Made by a program: the position numbers and the translations under genes
In this document: positions 36,253 through 44,960 of the stretch, piece after piece
Numbering within the stretch: position 1 is the first letter of the stretch
How the letters are laid out: the number at the start of each line of letters is the position of its first letter
Assembly: GCF_003862495.1 (NCBI RefSeq)
Contig: NZ_RRCH01000012.1
Span: 22,821 to 86,820 of the forward strand
Source: Halocatena pleomorpha
Lineage (GTDB): Archaea > Halobacteriota > Halobacteria > Halobacteriales > Haloarculaceae
Length of the DNA: 64,000 bases
Direction of reading: 5' to 3'
Notes under the pieces: generated by a model
Seen by the model: only the letters and a program-made list of their open reading frames with translations
The model's database searches: none
Told to the model about the DNA's origin: nothing

Positions 36253-36638
36253 GTGGTCAAGAACACGATGCTCGATATCGGTAACACGCGGCTCGCTGGC
36301 GGTCACAAAGAACCCATCGTCATCGCTCTGAGCATAATAGTGACGCAATGACACAACACCGCCACCGCCACAAAACCTGCGTGTCCCGACCTGGTCTCAG
36401 CCACGCTGTCGAGAAATACATTGGGAAGTTCTCTGGTAGCAATGTTGGTTTAGTGCATGATTCTGATGATACCCGGCGCAACTGTAATTGTCCGGGTCCT
36501 GCAATCCTGAAGCTTATATCTTGCCCTACAATTAATAATAATAATTTTATATTATTGTATTGGTATTTTGATGGTTCTGTCGCGTTTGATTATTCTAGTT
36601 GCTTATAGCTGTGGTGAGTTAGCCAACAGATTGATGTT
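36253..36638. other. Intergenic region with possible gene remnant
   Basis: About 390 bases. On the minus strand (36243-36350) a short frame reads HYYAQSDDDGFFVTASEPR and looks protein-like but has no start; it may be the tail of a lost gene. The right half (36520-36600) is AT-rich. No other feature recognised. Confidence 0.3.
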
Positions 36639-36639
36639 A

Positions 36640-36650
36640 ACCGAACGTTC
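36640..36650 (+). promoter_or_regulatory. Putative TetR operator before P450-1
   Basis: ACCGAACGTTC, containing the palindrome GAACGTTC, ends 10 bases before the ATG of the first P450. The same 11 bases occur at the same distance before the second P450. TetR regulators bind short palindromes of this kind; placement over the presumed leaderless start fits repression. Confidence 0.5.
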
Positions 36651-36660
36651 AGTAATTCGT

Positions 36661-37845
36661 ATGGCGTCCTCGAACCAAGACGATGTGATTCAGGATCCCC
36701 TGCATCAGCCGCTCCCGGAAGCGTTATCCACAGAGGAGGCACAGCTCAATCGACCGAGTTGGTACGCTGAAATGCGTCAAGAACATCCCGTACGATACGA
36801 CGAACAGCGCGAGCGGTGGGACGTGTTCCGATATGAGGATGTCAATCGAATCCTTCGTGATCACGAAACATTCGCTACTACTCACAGTAGTAATGACGGG
36901 GGGAAGTCAATGATTTCTGAAGATCCACCCGAACACGGTCGACTTCGTAATTTCTCAAGTAGTTGGTTCTCTCCTCGTACGCTGAGAGAAAAACGGGAAC
37001 GTTTTGAAGAGATTGCTGATGAACTTATTGATGATATCGAACCCGGGCATGTCGATATCGTTCCTGAATTCACACACCCGTATCCGGTTACGATTATCGC
37101 GGAGTCACTCGGACTTCCAATAGACGACTACGAACAGTTCATTGAATGGTCTGATGCTGCCCTGCGTGTGCCAGCTCGAACTGCTGACGAGGAAGAGGTA
37201 ACTCCTGAAGAACAAGAGCAGGCGACCCAGGAAATGAGCCGTTATTTCTCAGAACTAATCGATGAGCGCTCTGATGGAACTGACAATGACTTAATCACTA
37301 TTGCTGCGACGAACGATGAGTTGAGTCACGAGGAAAAGATCACATTCTGTACGGGGATTCTCGTCGCAGGAAACGTTACTACGATCAATCTTATCACGAA
37401 CGCTCTCTGGTGTTTCGCAGAATTCGATTTGTTCGATGATATTCGTCGTGGAGCGGTTGACCGAGAACAAGCGATCGAAGAAGTCCTTCGCTACCGGTCG
37501 CCTGCCCAGTCGCTCAGGCGAATAGCGACACAGCCCGTAGAAATCGGCGGTAAAGAGATTGGAGAAGGTGAGTTAGTTGTTGCGTGGAATGGATCCGCGA
37601 ACTACGACCCAGCAGTGTTTGACGCACCTGAGGAATTCCGTCCTGAACGAAAACCGAACCGTCATATCTCGTTCGGAGGGGGTATCCATACCTGCTTAGG
37701 AGCCCCTCTTGCCCGGCTAGAAGCAGATATCGCTCTTGAAAGGCTTCTCGACCGATTCGAAGTCATCGAACCGGACCTCTCTGATCTGTCTCCACAAGAA
37801 ATTCCGTTTGGACTCAAATCTCTTCCTTGCTATCTTAAGAACTAG
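36661..37845 (+). CDS. Cytochrome P450 (P450-1)
   Basis: 394 residues from ATG 36661; an upstream in-frame extension from 36568 runs through the operator and is rejected. P450 landmarks: I-helix AGNVTT (236-241), K-helix EVLR (274-277), heme loop FGGGIHTCLG with ligand Cys345. Soluble class, bacterial CYP-like, without a membrane anchor. Substrate unknown. 44 bases separate it from P450-2, with which it shares strong similarity, indicating tandem duplication. It ends with TAG, showing that TAG is an ordinary stop in this genome. Confidence 0.93.
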   Translation: MASSNQDDVIQDPLHQPLPEALSTEEAQLNRPSWYAEMRQEHPVRYDEQRERWDVFRYEDVNRILRDHETFATTHSSNDGGKSMISEDPPEHGRLRNFSSSWFSPRTLREKRERFEEIADELIDDIEPGHVDIVPEFTHPYPVTIIAESLGLPIDDYEQFIEWSDAALRVPARTADEEEVTPEEQEQATQEMSRYFSELIDERSDGTDNDLITIAATNDELSHEEKITFCTGILVAGNVTTINLITNALWCFAEFDLFDDIRRGAVDREQAIEEVLRYRSPAQSLRRIATQPVEIGGKEIGEGELVVAWNGSANYDPAVFDAPEEFRPERKPNRHISFGGGIHTCLGAPLARLEADIALERLLDRFEVIEPDLSDLSPQEIPFGLKSLPCYLKN

Positions 37846-37869
37846 AGTGAGCCCAAAAGACTATAGAAT

Positions 37870-37881
37870 ACCGAACGTTCG
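37870..37881 (+). promoter_or_regulatory. Putative TetR operator before P450-2
   Basis: ACCGAACGTTCG, with the ten-base palindrome CGAACGTTCG, begins 20 bases before the second P450 ATG. A TATA-like CTATAGA sits just upstream at 37861-37867. It matches the site in front of P450-1, so each P450 appears to have its own controlled promoter. Confidence 0.5.
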
Positions 37882-37889
37882 TTCAGCAT

Positions 37890-39095
37890 ATGTCGTCAGA
37901 CTCGGTCGTTGACAAAGGTCAGTTGCCGAACGGGATACGCAGCCGAGCGGGACAACTAGCGCCGTTCGAGTGGTATGCTCAAATGCGCCAAGAATCTCCC
38001 GTGCATTTCGATGAGCAGCGAGAACGGTGGGATCTCTTTCGATACGACGATGTCAACCGTGTGCTAACCGACCATGATTCGTTCACATCTGATAGGTCTC
38101 GGATGGGCACTGCGTCAGCGAGCGATACTGAAGATGGTGGATCGATACTTCAGACGATGATCAGTGTTGATCCACCAGACCATAACCGACTCCGGGGCTT
38201 CGTCAACGAACGATTCCAGCCGGGGACACTACGTGACTACCAGCCTCGAATCGAGGAGCTGACGGGAACATTGCTGGACCAAATTGATGGCACCACATTC
38301 GACTTTGTCGATGAATTTGCGGTTCCTCTTCCGGTGATCATTATCGCTGAACTCCTAGGGATCCCTGCGGAACGTCGTGATCAATTCAAAGAGTGGTCCG
38401 ACGCACTTATTGCACGACCTGATGATAGGTCGACCACGACAGTCAAACAAGTCCGAGAACGCCGTCAACAGGCCCAACAAGAGATGGGACGGTATTTTGC
38501 CGAATTGCTTGCGGAGCGTCAGAACGGTACAGGGGACGATCTCATTACACTTGCGGCAACGACCGATGAATTAACTAGGGAGGAACAAATCGGATTCTGT
38601 ATGCTCCTTCTCCTTGCGGGGAATATCACCACAACGAACCTCCTTACGAACGCTCTCTGGTGCTTCGAAGAACATGGGATCACTGACGCGATTCGGACGG
38701 GCAAGATCGATCGCAAACAAGCGATTGAAGAGGTCCTTCGGTACCGATCACCGATTCAGTCGTTAGACCGTATCGCTGTCGAGGACGTTGAACTGAGCGG
38801 ACAACGTATTCAGGCTGGAGATGTCATAACGGGGTGGCTTGGTGCCGCAAACCGCGATCCGGAACGATTCGATGCGCCGGAAGCGTTCCGTCCGGAGCGA
38901 AGTCCGAATCGTCATATTGCGTTCGGAACGGGTGTTCACTACTGTTTGGGTGCCCCCCTCGCACGGATCGAGGCAGATGTCGCATTTGAGATGCTTCTCG
39001 ATAGATTTGAAACGATCGAGGCAGACTTGACGGATCTACAGCCAATACACAGCCTCTACGGTCTCGAATCGCTCATCTGTCATTACGAAGTGTAA
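37890..39095 (+). CDS. Cytochrome P450 (P450-2)
   Basis: 401 residues. I-helix AGNITT (243-248), K-helix EVLR (281-284), heme loop FGTGVHYCLG with Cys352. It is clearly paralogous to P450-1 over its full length (for example FEWYAQMRQESPVHFDEQ and the ITTTNLLTNALWCFEE stretch). No ferredoxin or ferredoxin reductase gene is adjacent, so redox partners must be encoded elsewhere. Probably an inducible oxidation of a hydrophobic compound, controlled by the TetR protein; this is inference. Confidence 0.93.
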   Translation: MSSDSVVDKGQLPNGIRSRAGQLAPFEWYAQMRQESPVHFDEQRERWDLFRYDDVNRVLTDHDSFTSDRSRMGTASASDTEDGGSILQTMISVDPPDHNRLRGFVNERFQPGTLRDYQPRIEELTGTLLDQIDGTTFDFVDEFAVPLPVIIIAELLGIPAERRDQFKEWSDALIARPDDRSTTTVKQVRERRQQAQQEMGRYFAELLAERQNGTGDDLITLAATTDELTREEQIGFCMLLLLAGNITTTNLLTNALWCFEEHGITDAIRTGKIDRKQAIEEVLRYRSPIQSLDRIAVEDVELSGQRIQAGDVITGWLGAANRDPERFDAPEAFRPERSPNRHIAFGTGVHYCLGAPLARIEADVAFEMLLDRFETIEADLTDLQPIHSLYGLESLICHYEV

Positions 39096-39425
39096 CCGTG
39101 ATCGGCTAGCAGGCTGTCGTTTCAGTGCTTCGGAACTATTGCTCTCAAGAATCTGGACTGAAGGGGTGCTTGAGAAACGTGGTGAATATGTTCTGCCCAT
39201 GATCGGCCAACCATTCACGCCCTTTGAGAGTCGACTAGACCCAGTACCTCAGCTTCGGGACGGTCATTTCGACGGAACAGTCTTCGATCGAGATGTCTGC
39301 CGAGATGGCTTGAAAATGGTTATTGATTTTGGGAATCCGGAACGATGACGTATTATGTACAGTACTTATCTGATACCAATCAGTGTACCCTAGTTTCACA
39401 TCCAAGGATACGGTATAGAACATCG
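39096..39425. other. Intergenic region, doubtful short frame
   Basis: 330 bases between P450-2 and the HD gene. A 69-residue plus-strand frame (39139-39348) reads in part QPFTPFESRLDPVPQLRDGH and then MVIDFGNPER; it has no recognisable family and could be the remnant of a displaced gene. Nothing else seen. Confidence 0.3.
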
Positions 39426-40136
39426 ATGACGACGGAGACGCCTATTGATGATGAATCAAATGCGACACTGACCGACCCTGCTCCGATCGAAGGAGACCAT
39501 CCAGGTGGTCCTCGTCACGACCGGCCACCGTTTCCTGCTGTTGCAGCGGGCGTCGACGCGTACCTCACAACGGACTTCTCAGGGCACGATATGCACCACG
39601 TCTGGCGGGTGTTTCGACTGACGCAGCGGTTCGCTGACGAGTTGAATGCCGATCACGACGTGGTTGGCTGTGCAGCGTTGACCCACGACATTCATCGTGT
39701 TCTGGGTGATGGAACCGGCTGTGACCCTGAAGAAACGCTCACAACGGTCGCACACATTCTCAAAGAAACAGAACTGGATGAGGCACAGATCCGTGCTGTT
39801 GAGCACTGTGTCGCTGTCCATGACGATCTCGCATTTCGTGGTGAAACCCCCGAGCCAGAGACGATTGAAGCGAAGATCCTCCGAGACGCCGACAATCTTG
39901 ACGCGATGGGGGCAGTCGGTATCGCTCGAACGTTCGCGTTCGGAGGTGTCCATGGAACTCCCTTGTGGGATCCCAGTGGTGAACAGTACTCACAGTTGTA
40001 CCACTTCGAGGACAAACTTCTCCGGCTCCGCGACGAACTTCACACGGATCCCGCCCGGACACTGGCCGAGCAACGTCATGCATTTCTCGAAGCGTTCTAC
40101 GATCGATTTCAGGCAGAATGGCACGGGAGGGCGTAA
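39426..40136 (+). CDS. HD-domain phosphohydrolase, second paralogue
   Basis: 236 residues from ATG 39426. HD-family residues: HDMHHVWRVFRLTQRFADEL, CAALTHDIHRVLG, AVEHCVAVHDDL, AKILRDADNLDAMGAVGIARTFAFGGVHG. The last motif is nearly identical to that of the protein at 20988 (DADNLDALGAIGIARCFTYGGERG). An N-terminal ~35-residue acidic/Pro extension is extra. Likely cytoplasmic hydrolase of a phosphorylated small molecule. Confidence 0.87.
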   Translation: MTTETPIDDESNATLTDPAPIEGDHPGGPRHDRPPFPAVAAGVDAYLTTDFSGHDMHHVWRVFRLTQRFADELNADHDVVGCAALTHDIHRVLGDGTGCDPEETLTTVAHILKETELDEAQIRAVEHCVAVHDDLAFRGETPEPETIEAKILRDADNLDAMGAVGIARTFAFGGVHGTPLWDPSGEQYSQLYHFEDKLLRLRDELHTDPARTLAEQRHAFLEAFYDRFQAEWHGRA

Positions 40137-40520
40137 CTGTTTCCTCCGTAAGCAACCTGGTGTTCCAATAAGCTGATTCCATGCGGTAGTGAGTGACACA
40201 ACTACTCGCTTGCAGTTTCTGTGTGGGAATTGCTGAAATGGATATAAGAATGAAGCTGGACGCCGATTTATCTTATAGAAGATATGTTTGGCGCTCTCGG
40301 ATTCTAATTCGTTTGTATCAGCGTCAACAGCATTCGAGGAGTAGACTTTCTGTCTGACGGACCGTCGGTGCCGAGCCTCCGACGCTATTTGTTCAATCAA
40401 TGTAAGATTGGGCACGGCAACGGCTGTCTCAAATCTCTGATGATGCGGCTGCAGAGGAATTGCCAGCAGCGTCACTATCATACGACGCCTCTCGTTGATA
40501 ATGAACTATCGAACGCGGAA
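40137..40520. other. Intergenic region
   Basis: 384 bases between convergent genes. Overlapping frames on both strands have no protein-like signature. No gene supported. Confidence 0.45.
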
Positions 40521-41372
40521 TCACCCCAATTCAGCGTGCTTAAAGCGTCGGTATCCGATGAAGACAGGCACAGTCATCCAGACAGATAACACGACAATCC
40601 CGAACACATTCGGAGTGTGAGGTCCTGCTACCGTCGTGCCGTGTAGGAGTCCCGTGAGTAGATCTGGAATATAATGGCGCGCAGCATTGAACGCATTAGA
40701 CGGACTGAGACGGTTTACGTACAGATACCACGTAGGCTCTTTGAGCGATCGCAAATACGTTAGCTGACTCGGTATCTGTCTACTTCCAGTGAAGATAAAT
40801 GAACATATGGGGAGAACAAAGGATGTCCAAAGCGGTTCTACCAGTGCATAGATACCGATTAGGAGACCGATCGTCCGACTCTCACTGGCAACAGAACTTG
40901 ACACGCCTACGGTCATCCCAATCCAGGCGAGCGCGTAAAGAAGGAGCGCTATTGTTCCGCCCAGCAGTTCAGTATACGCTATTGTTCCAAAATCGGTGAT
41001 CACGAGAACGGATAGTATCAATAAGGGAATCAGAACGGAAGCGACAAGGATCAATGACCGGCCAGCATATGTGCCAAATACGACATCACGACGGGTACAT
41101 GGTTGACCTAAAAGCACTCGAATACTCCCCGAACTGCGCTCACCGACGACTGATTTGAACCCAATACCAATCGCAGCGAGTGGAAGCCACAAACTAAATT
41201 GAGCAATCGCAAGCGTGAACGGTCGGTCAACCTGCTGGAGCACGCCCGAAGACATGTTGGCCCACCATGTCGAGACAATTAGGAGAGTCATGAGTCCAGT
41301 AATCACCCACAACGACCGGGTCCGCAAAGAATCCGTGAAGTCCTTTCGTGCGATCGCTTGCAAGGACCTCAT
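40521..41372 (-). CDS. ABC-2-type permease of second exporter
   Basis: 283 residues, about six helices. LQAIARKDFTDSLRTRSLWVITGLM starts the protein, and IGFKSVVGERSSGSIRVLLGQPCTRRDVVFGTYAGRSLIL is the ABC-2 signature loop. Its start overlaps the ATPase stop (ATGA), showing coupling. Same architecture as the permeases near 28-30 kb but only distantly similar. The substrate is unknown. Confidence 0.9.
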   Translation of the reverse strand: MRSLQAIARKDFTDSLRTRSLWVITGLMTLLIVSTWWANMSSGVLQQVDRPFTLAIAQFSLWLPLAAIGIGFKSVVGERSSGSIRVLLGQPCTRRDVVFGTYAGRSLILVASVLIPLLILSVLVITDFGTIAYTELLGGTIALLLYALAWIGMTVGVSSSVASESRTIGLLIGIYALVEPLWTSFVLPICSFIFTGSRQIPSQLTYLRSLKEPTWYLYVNRLSPSNAFNAARHYIPDLLTGLLHGTTVAGPHTPNVFGIVVLSVWMTVPVFIGYRRFKHAELG

Positions 41373-42289
41373 TCGATTTTACCTCCAGTTGTGATTTTAC
41401 TAAACAGTTCCGCGAGCGAAGTCTGCTCAATAGTAATATCAGTCACAGAAGCTCCAGTAGCTTCCACGCGAGCAATAACTGATGATTTCACTTCCGGATT
41501 CGTACAACTGACCTCGATAGCTTCATCAGTATATTCTACATTTGTGACACCTTCAAGATCAGATATTCCGCGGCTAGGTGGCACAGAATCGACCGAGAGG
41601 ATGAGCGTCGATCGGGTGTTGACGGTGTTTCGCAGTCCCGCAACGGTATCAACAGCGATGAGTTTGCCATCATCAATGATTCCGACCCGATCACAGATAG
41701 CCTCGACTTGGTCAAGGATATGGCTTGAAAAGAAGACTGTAGTTCCATTATCAGCCTCTTCACGGATAATCGTCCTCATTTCCTCTACTCCGTTCGGATC
41801 GAGACCAGTCGACGGCTCGTCAAGAATCAGGACGCTCGGATCACCGATGAGGGCCATTCCGAAAGCGAGCCGCTGACGCATCCCTTTTGAATAGCTGCCA
41901 GTCGGCCGGTCACTGGCGGTAGCGAGTCCAACGCGAGCAAGTATCGCGTCCGGGTCCTCCTCACTTTCATTCATCGTAATAGCGAATTCGATATGTTCTC
42001 GTCCGGTGAGTTGATCGTAGAGGCTATAGGCGTCCGGGAGGATGCCGATATTTTCCCGTACTGTACGTGGGTCGTGTTGTGGATTATGACCCGAGATTGT
42101 AGCAGTACCGTCTGTCGGACGAATAAAGTCAAGGAGCATATCGATTGTTGTTGACTTCCCAGCGCCGTTCTGGCCGAGAAAGCCGAACACCTCGCCTTCA
42201 TTGATATCGAGATCAAGATCATGTACAGCAGTCGTCTTCCCAAACCGTTTGGTGAGATTACGTATTTCGAGTACTGCCATCTTACTCAC
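41369..42289 (-). CDS. ABC transporter ATP-binding protein of second exporter
   Basis: 306 residues. Walker A GQNGAGKST, signature YSKGMRQRLAFG, Walker B VLILDEPSTGLDP, H-loop SSHILDQ, plus a C-terminal ~90-residue domain (STLILSVDSVPPSRGISDLEGV and beyond) parallel to the ATPase at 31235. First gene of the operon. The divergent HTH gene at 42500 is its probable regulator. Confidence 0.93.
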   Translation of the reverse strand: MSKMAVLEIRNLTKRFGKTTAVHDLDLDINEGEVFGFLGQNGAGKSTTIDMLLDFIRPTDGTATISGHNPQHDPRTVRENIGILPDAYSLYDQLTGREHIEFAITMNESEEDPDAILARVGLATASDRPTGSYSKGMRQRLAFGMALIGDPSVLILDEPSTGLDPNGVEEMRTIIREEADNGTTVFFSSHILDQVEAICDRVGIIDDGKLIAVDTVAGLRNTVNTRSTLILSVDSVPPSRGISDLEGVTNVEYTDEAIEVSCTNPEVKSSVIARVEATGASVTDITIEQTSLAELFSKITTGGKIE

Positions 42290-42499
42290 CCGAGAACACC
42301 GTTCGACGACTGGTTGGTAGTGGTCCGTTCATGCTTCATCGAACGATGCTCTCGCAGTTAGGGTAAAACGACAAGCACGGTTTCAGGCTCAGAAAGTCTC
42401 CCATCTGATTTTATAAGTAGCCGTCGTTATCTCGAAGAGACATGCTTTCACAACGAGAATTGCTCACGGAGACATTGTCGAGAGAACGGCGATTGACTG

Positions 42500-42847
42500 A
42501 TGACTGCAGACGGTGATCTGGATGAGATCACAGACCTGCTCGATGATCCCTATGCACGCGATATCCTCGCGAAGGCGAGCAGTGAGCCGATGTCGGCAAA
42601 GATGTTGAGCGAGCGTTGTGATGCGTCGCTTCCGACAGTTTACCGTCGGATTGAGCGCTTACAAGAGCATGACCTCCTCACGGACCAGCAACGATTCGAT
42701 TCCGACGGCCATCACTACAAGACGTACGAAACTCGTCTCGAACAGGTGACCATCAACCTTGAGAACGGAACGTACAGTGTCGACATAACCCGGACGGAGC
42801 AGGAAGCAGCTGACCGCTTCTCCGACCTCGTTGAGGATCTCAAGTGA
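42500..42847 (+). CDS. ArsR-like winged-helix regulator
   Basis: 115 residues. DEITDLLDDPYARDILAKASSEPMSAKMLSERCDASLPTVYRRIERLQEHDLLTDQQ is a wHTH; the tail (YKTYETRLEQVTINLENGTYSVDI) is typical of the haloarchaeal HTH family found beside ABC-2 exporters and small DUF7521-like proteins. Divergent from the exporter, upstream of two small membrane proteins. Probably a local repressor. Confidence 0.88.
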   Translation: MTADGDLDEITDLLDDPYARDILAKASSEPMSAKMLSERCDASLPTVYRRIERLQEHDLLTDQQRFDSDGHHYKTYETRLEQVTINLENGTYSVDITRTEQEAADRFSDLVEDLK

Positions 42848-42854
42848 TAGAGTC

Positions 42855-43166
42855 ATGATGGTACTACCTCTCCAAACGGTGACGGGCGGCGCGGGGGTCG
42901 TAGTAGTGTTCTTTATCAGTCTGCTCATATCGGTCGTTCTCTCGTTCGTCATCGGACTCAAGGGAATTCGGAGCTATCGGGAGTCTCACGACCGCGGAAT
43001 CGTTTTGCTTACAGTGGGTATCGTGCTCCTGAGCGGAGTGCCCGCCGGTATTAACGTCGCTCTCACGACGCTTACAGCCGTGCCCGGATGGACCGTCGAG
43101 ACAACAGTCAATCTCATCCGGCTTTTCGGCCTCGTGATCATCCTCGTGACCATCTATGACCAGTAA
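42855..43166 (+). CDS. Small three-helix membrane protein (DUF7521-like), copy 1
   Basis: 103 residues from ATG 42855, 7 bases after the HTH stop. Three hydrophobic segments: VVVVFFISLLISVVLSFVIGL, GIVLLTVGIVLLSGVPAGINVAL and VNLIRLFGLVIILVTIY, with the G-x-x-x-Y-R-x-S-H pattern between 1 and 2. I believe this is the DUF7521 family, frequently paired with this HTH and exporter. Function unknown. Confidence 0.75.
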   Translation: MMVLPLQTVTGGAGVVVVFFISLLISVVLSFVIGLKGIRSYRESHDRGIVLLTVGIVLLSGVPAGINVALTTLTAVPGWTVETTVNLIRLFGLVIILVTIYDQ

Positions 43167-43243
43167 CACAACGCCCATCCCCAAGACCGAACAGACTCAC
43201 CGGAGATGCACCAGTGTCGAGAAACGGACCGAGGCAGCCTGCT

Positions 43244-43561
43244 ATGAATGAATTCATAGCAGGTTTCGATTCGGCTCTTCTTGATAGCTACGCGGCGGCA
43301 GTGCCCGTCGTCATCTCCGGACTCCTTGCAGTTGTTGGTGCCTTCGTCGCGTATCAGGGCTACCGTGGATACGTGCGGAACAGGAATCGGACGCTGCTGT
43401 TTCTTGCCGTCGGCATCCTGTTCTTGACGGCCATCCCGTTCGTGATAAAGAGTTGGATCCGAGTGACAGACGCACTCACATTATCACAAGGGACTCTTGT
43501 CTCCCAGCTACTCACCATCATTGGGCTTATTCTCATTCTTTATGCGTTTACTCGTACATAA
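43244..43561 (+). CDS. Small three-helix membrane protein (DUF7521-like), copy 2
   Basis: 105 residues from ATG 43244. The helices VVISGLLAVVGAFVAYQGYRGY, TLLFLAVGILFLTAIPFVI and LVSQLLTIIGLILILYAF share order and spacing with copy 1, including the basic NRNRTLLFLAVGI stretch against SHDRGIVLLTVGI. Tandem duplication. It probably sits in one operon with the HTH gene and copy 1. Confidence 0.75.
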   Translation: MNEFIAGFDSALLDSYAAAVPVVISGLLAVVGAFVAYQGYRGYVRNRNRTLLFLAVGILFLTAIPFVIKSWIRVTDALTLSQGTLVSQLLTIIGLILILYAFTRT

Positions 43562-43619
43562 GAACTCAACATGAACCAGAACATCACCAATCAATTTGGA
43601 AACATAATAGGTACAAATA

Positions 43620-44237
43620 ATGCGTAGTCCGACCAACAAACGATCGAAAACTAATGAATGCGGTAAAATTAAACCATTCCTTGCTAGCAAACGGGCTATC
43701 CTTCTCGGACACAACCCCAGAGTATCAGCGTGGATTTACTTCGTTGCGCTAGTGAGCACTGTCGCCGTCGCTGCGATTGTGGCGGTTACGACGGTTCGAT
43801 ACACACCAACTGGACCAACTGATGGTGGAAGTATTGTACTCCGGTCACCCTCATATATACAATTATGGGACTGGTTTGCCGCCACATTCAACGGCAACCA
43901 TATCCATCAGATTTTCGTTATAGGGGCAGTTGTACTCCTGCTCGGAGCAACCGTGAGTGCCTACCTGAACAGCGGTCTGTTGCCGACGGCTGTACTCGTA
44001 ATGGGGCCTATTTTCGGTCTCTTTGTCAACAGAATTGGCACTCCGGTACCGGTGATAGACCCTCACGAGCCGGGATTGAGCTATGCGCCAATGACTCTCC
44101 TCGATGCTATTGTCTGGGGGGGAGAGAGTGCGCTCTTCTTAGGCCTCCCAATCACGATCCTCGGATTCACTGCTGGTGCTGTATTTCGATGGATGCTTTC
44201 TCCACGGCGGATTGCGGAGCGATTTGAGAGTTCCTGA
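43620..44237 (+). CDS. Polytopic membrane protein of unknown function
   Basis: 205 residues. A ~35-residue basic cytoplasmic N-terminus, then about five hydrophobic segments (WIYFVALVSTVAVAAIVAVTT, IFVIGAVVLLLGATVSAYLNSGLL, LLDAIVWGGESALFLGLPITILGFTAGAVF). Located 58 bases after the second DUF7521-like gene and co-oriented, so perhaps part of the same operon. No family recognised. Confidence 0.65.
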   Translation: MRSPTNKRSKTNECGKIKPFLASKRAILLGHNPRVSAWIYFVALVSTVAVAAIVAVTTVRYTPTGPTDGGSIVLRSPSYIQLWDWFAATFNGNHIHQIFVIGAVVLLLGATVSAYLNSGLLPTAVLVMGPIFGLFVNRIGTPVPVIDPHEPGLSYAPMTLLDAIVWGGESALFLGLPITILGFTAGAVFRWMLSPRRIAERFESS

Positions 44238-44960
44238 TGTTGATTATATATTTACATATGTGGTGTTTATGATACCATAGTCAGTTTTCTTTGGGATATC
44301 CATCCGGTCATAACCGGGGTCGACCTTGTGGAGGTCTGGGATTCGGTCCCAGTTATGGACGAAGATGATAAGGAGGCAGTCGACGACGCGTGAATCGAGA
44401 TTATCGCAGCTATATACAAAACAGGATGTAGCATAAACATTTGATCTATATAATATAAGTAAACTAACTAATGGTTGTAACATTCAGCATTACTCTACAG
44501 GAGGACCGGCCGAACCGTTCCGCGAGCATGTTGAATTTCTCATCGCTCGGTCAGCAGAGACCTCCCTTCGATTGTGTCCGTAGAGTGGAAACCGCCTTGT
44601 TCGCATGAAATCGGTACATATTTTATTGATCGCACAAATCCCCTTGATAACCGTTTTATGATTTGGATCGCGGCTTGCCCGGTGTTTGATCCCTTCTCGC
44701 CGCCCGCGTCACAACGGGTCCGATAGCTGCAGCACTCGGGTTCGTTTCGCTGCCTCTCTCGGTAGCCGCAGTTCCTCTCAACTATACACGCATATGCCGA
44801 CATCCACCGAGCTGCCGGCCCAATGCCGGCACTCACACGACCGCGTATCGACACACGAATCACGATCGAACCGTCTGCACCGATCCCCCAAATACCAGCG
44901 AGGGAATCGCTCTCCCGCTCTGCCCGGAGTCATGTCGATATCTCTCGGTGGTGGTCGCCA
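44238..44960. other. Long intergenic region with scraps of coding sequence
   Basis: About 720 bases. Minus strand 44290-44400 encodes a plausible fragment (VVDCLLIIFVHNWDRIPDLH) without a start; plus strand 44500-44580 encodes AEPFREHVEFLIARSAET before a stop. Both look like decayed gene pieces. The first half is AT-rich, the second GC-rich, so a composition boundary lies near 44650. No insertion-sequence end recognised. Confidence 0.35.

Noticed and set aside
44244..44483. Complete minus-strand gene at 44.3 kb
   Set aside because: Only about 40 residues look protein-like and the rest is AT-rich random sequence; recorded as a scrap, not a gene.
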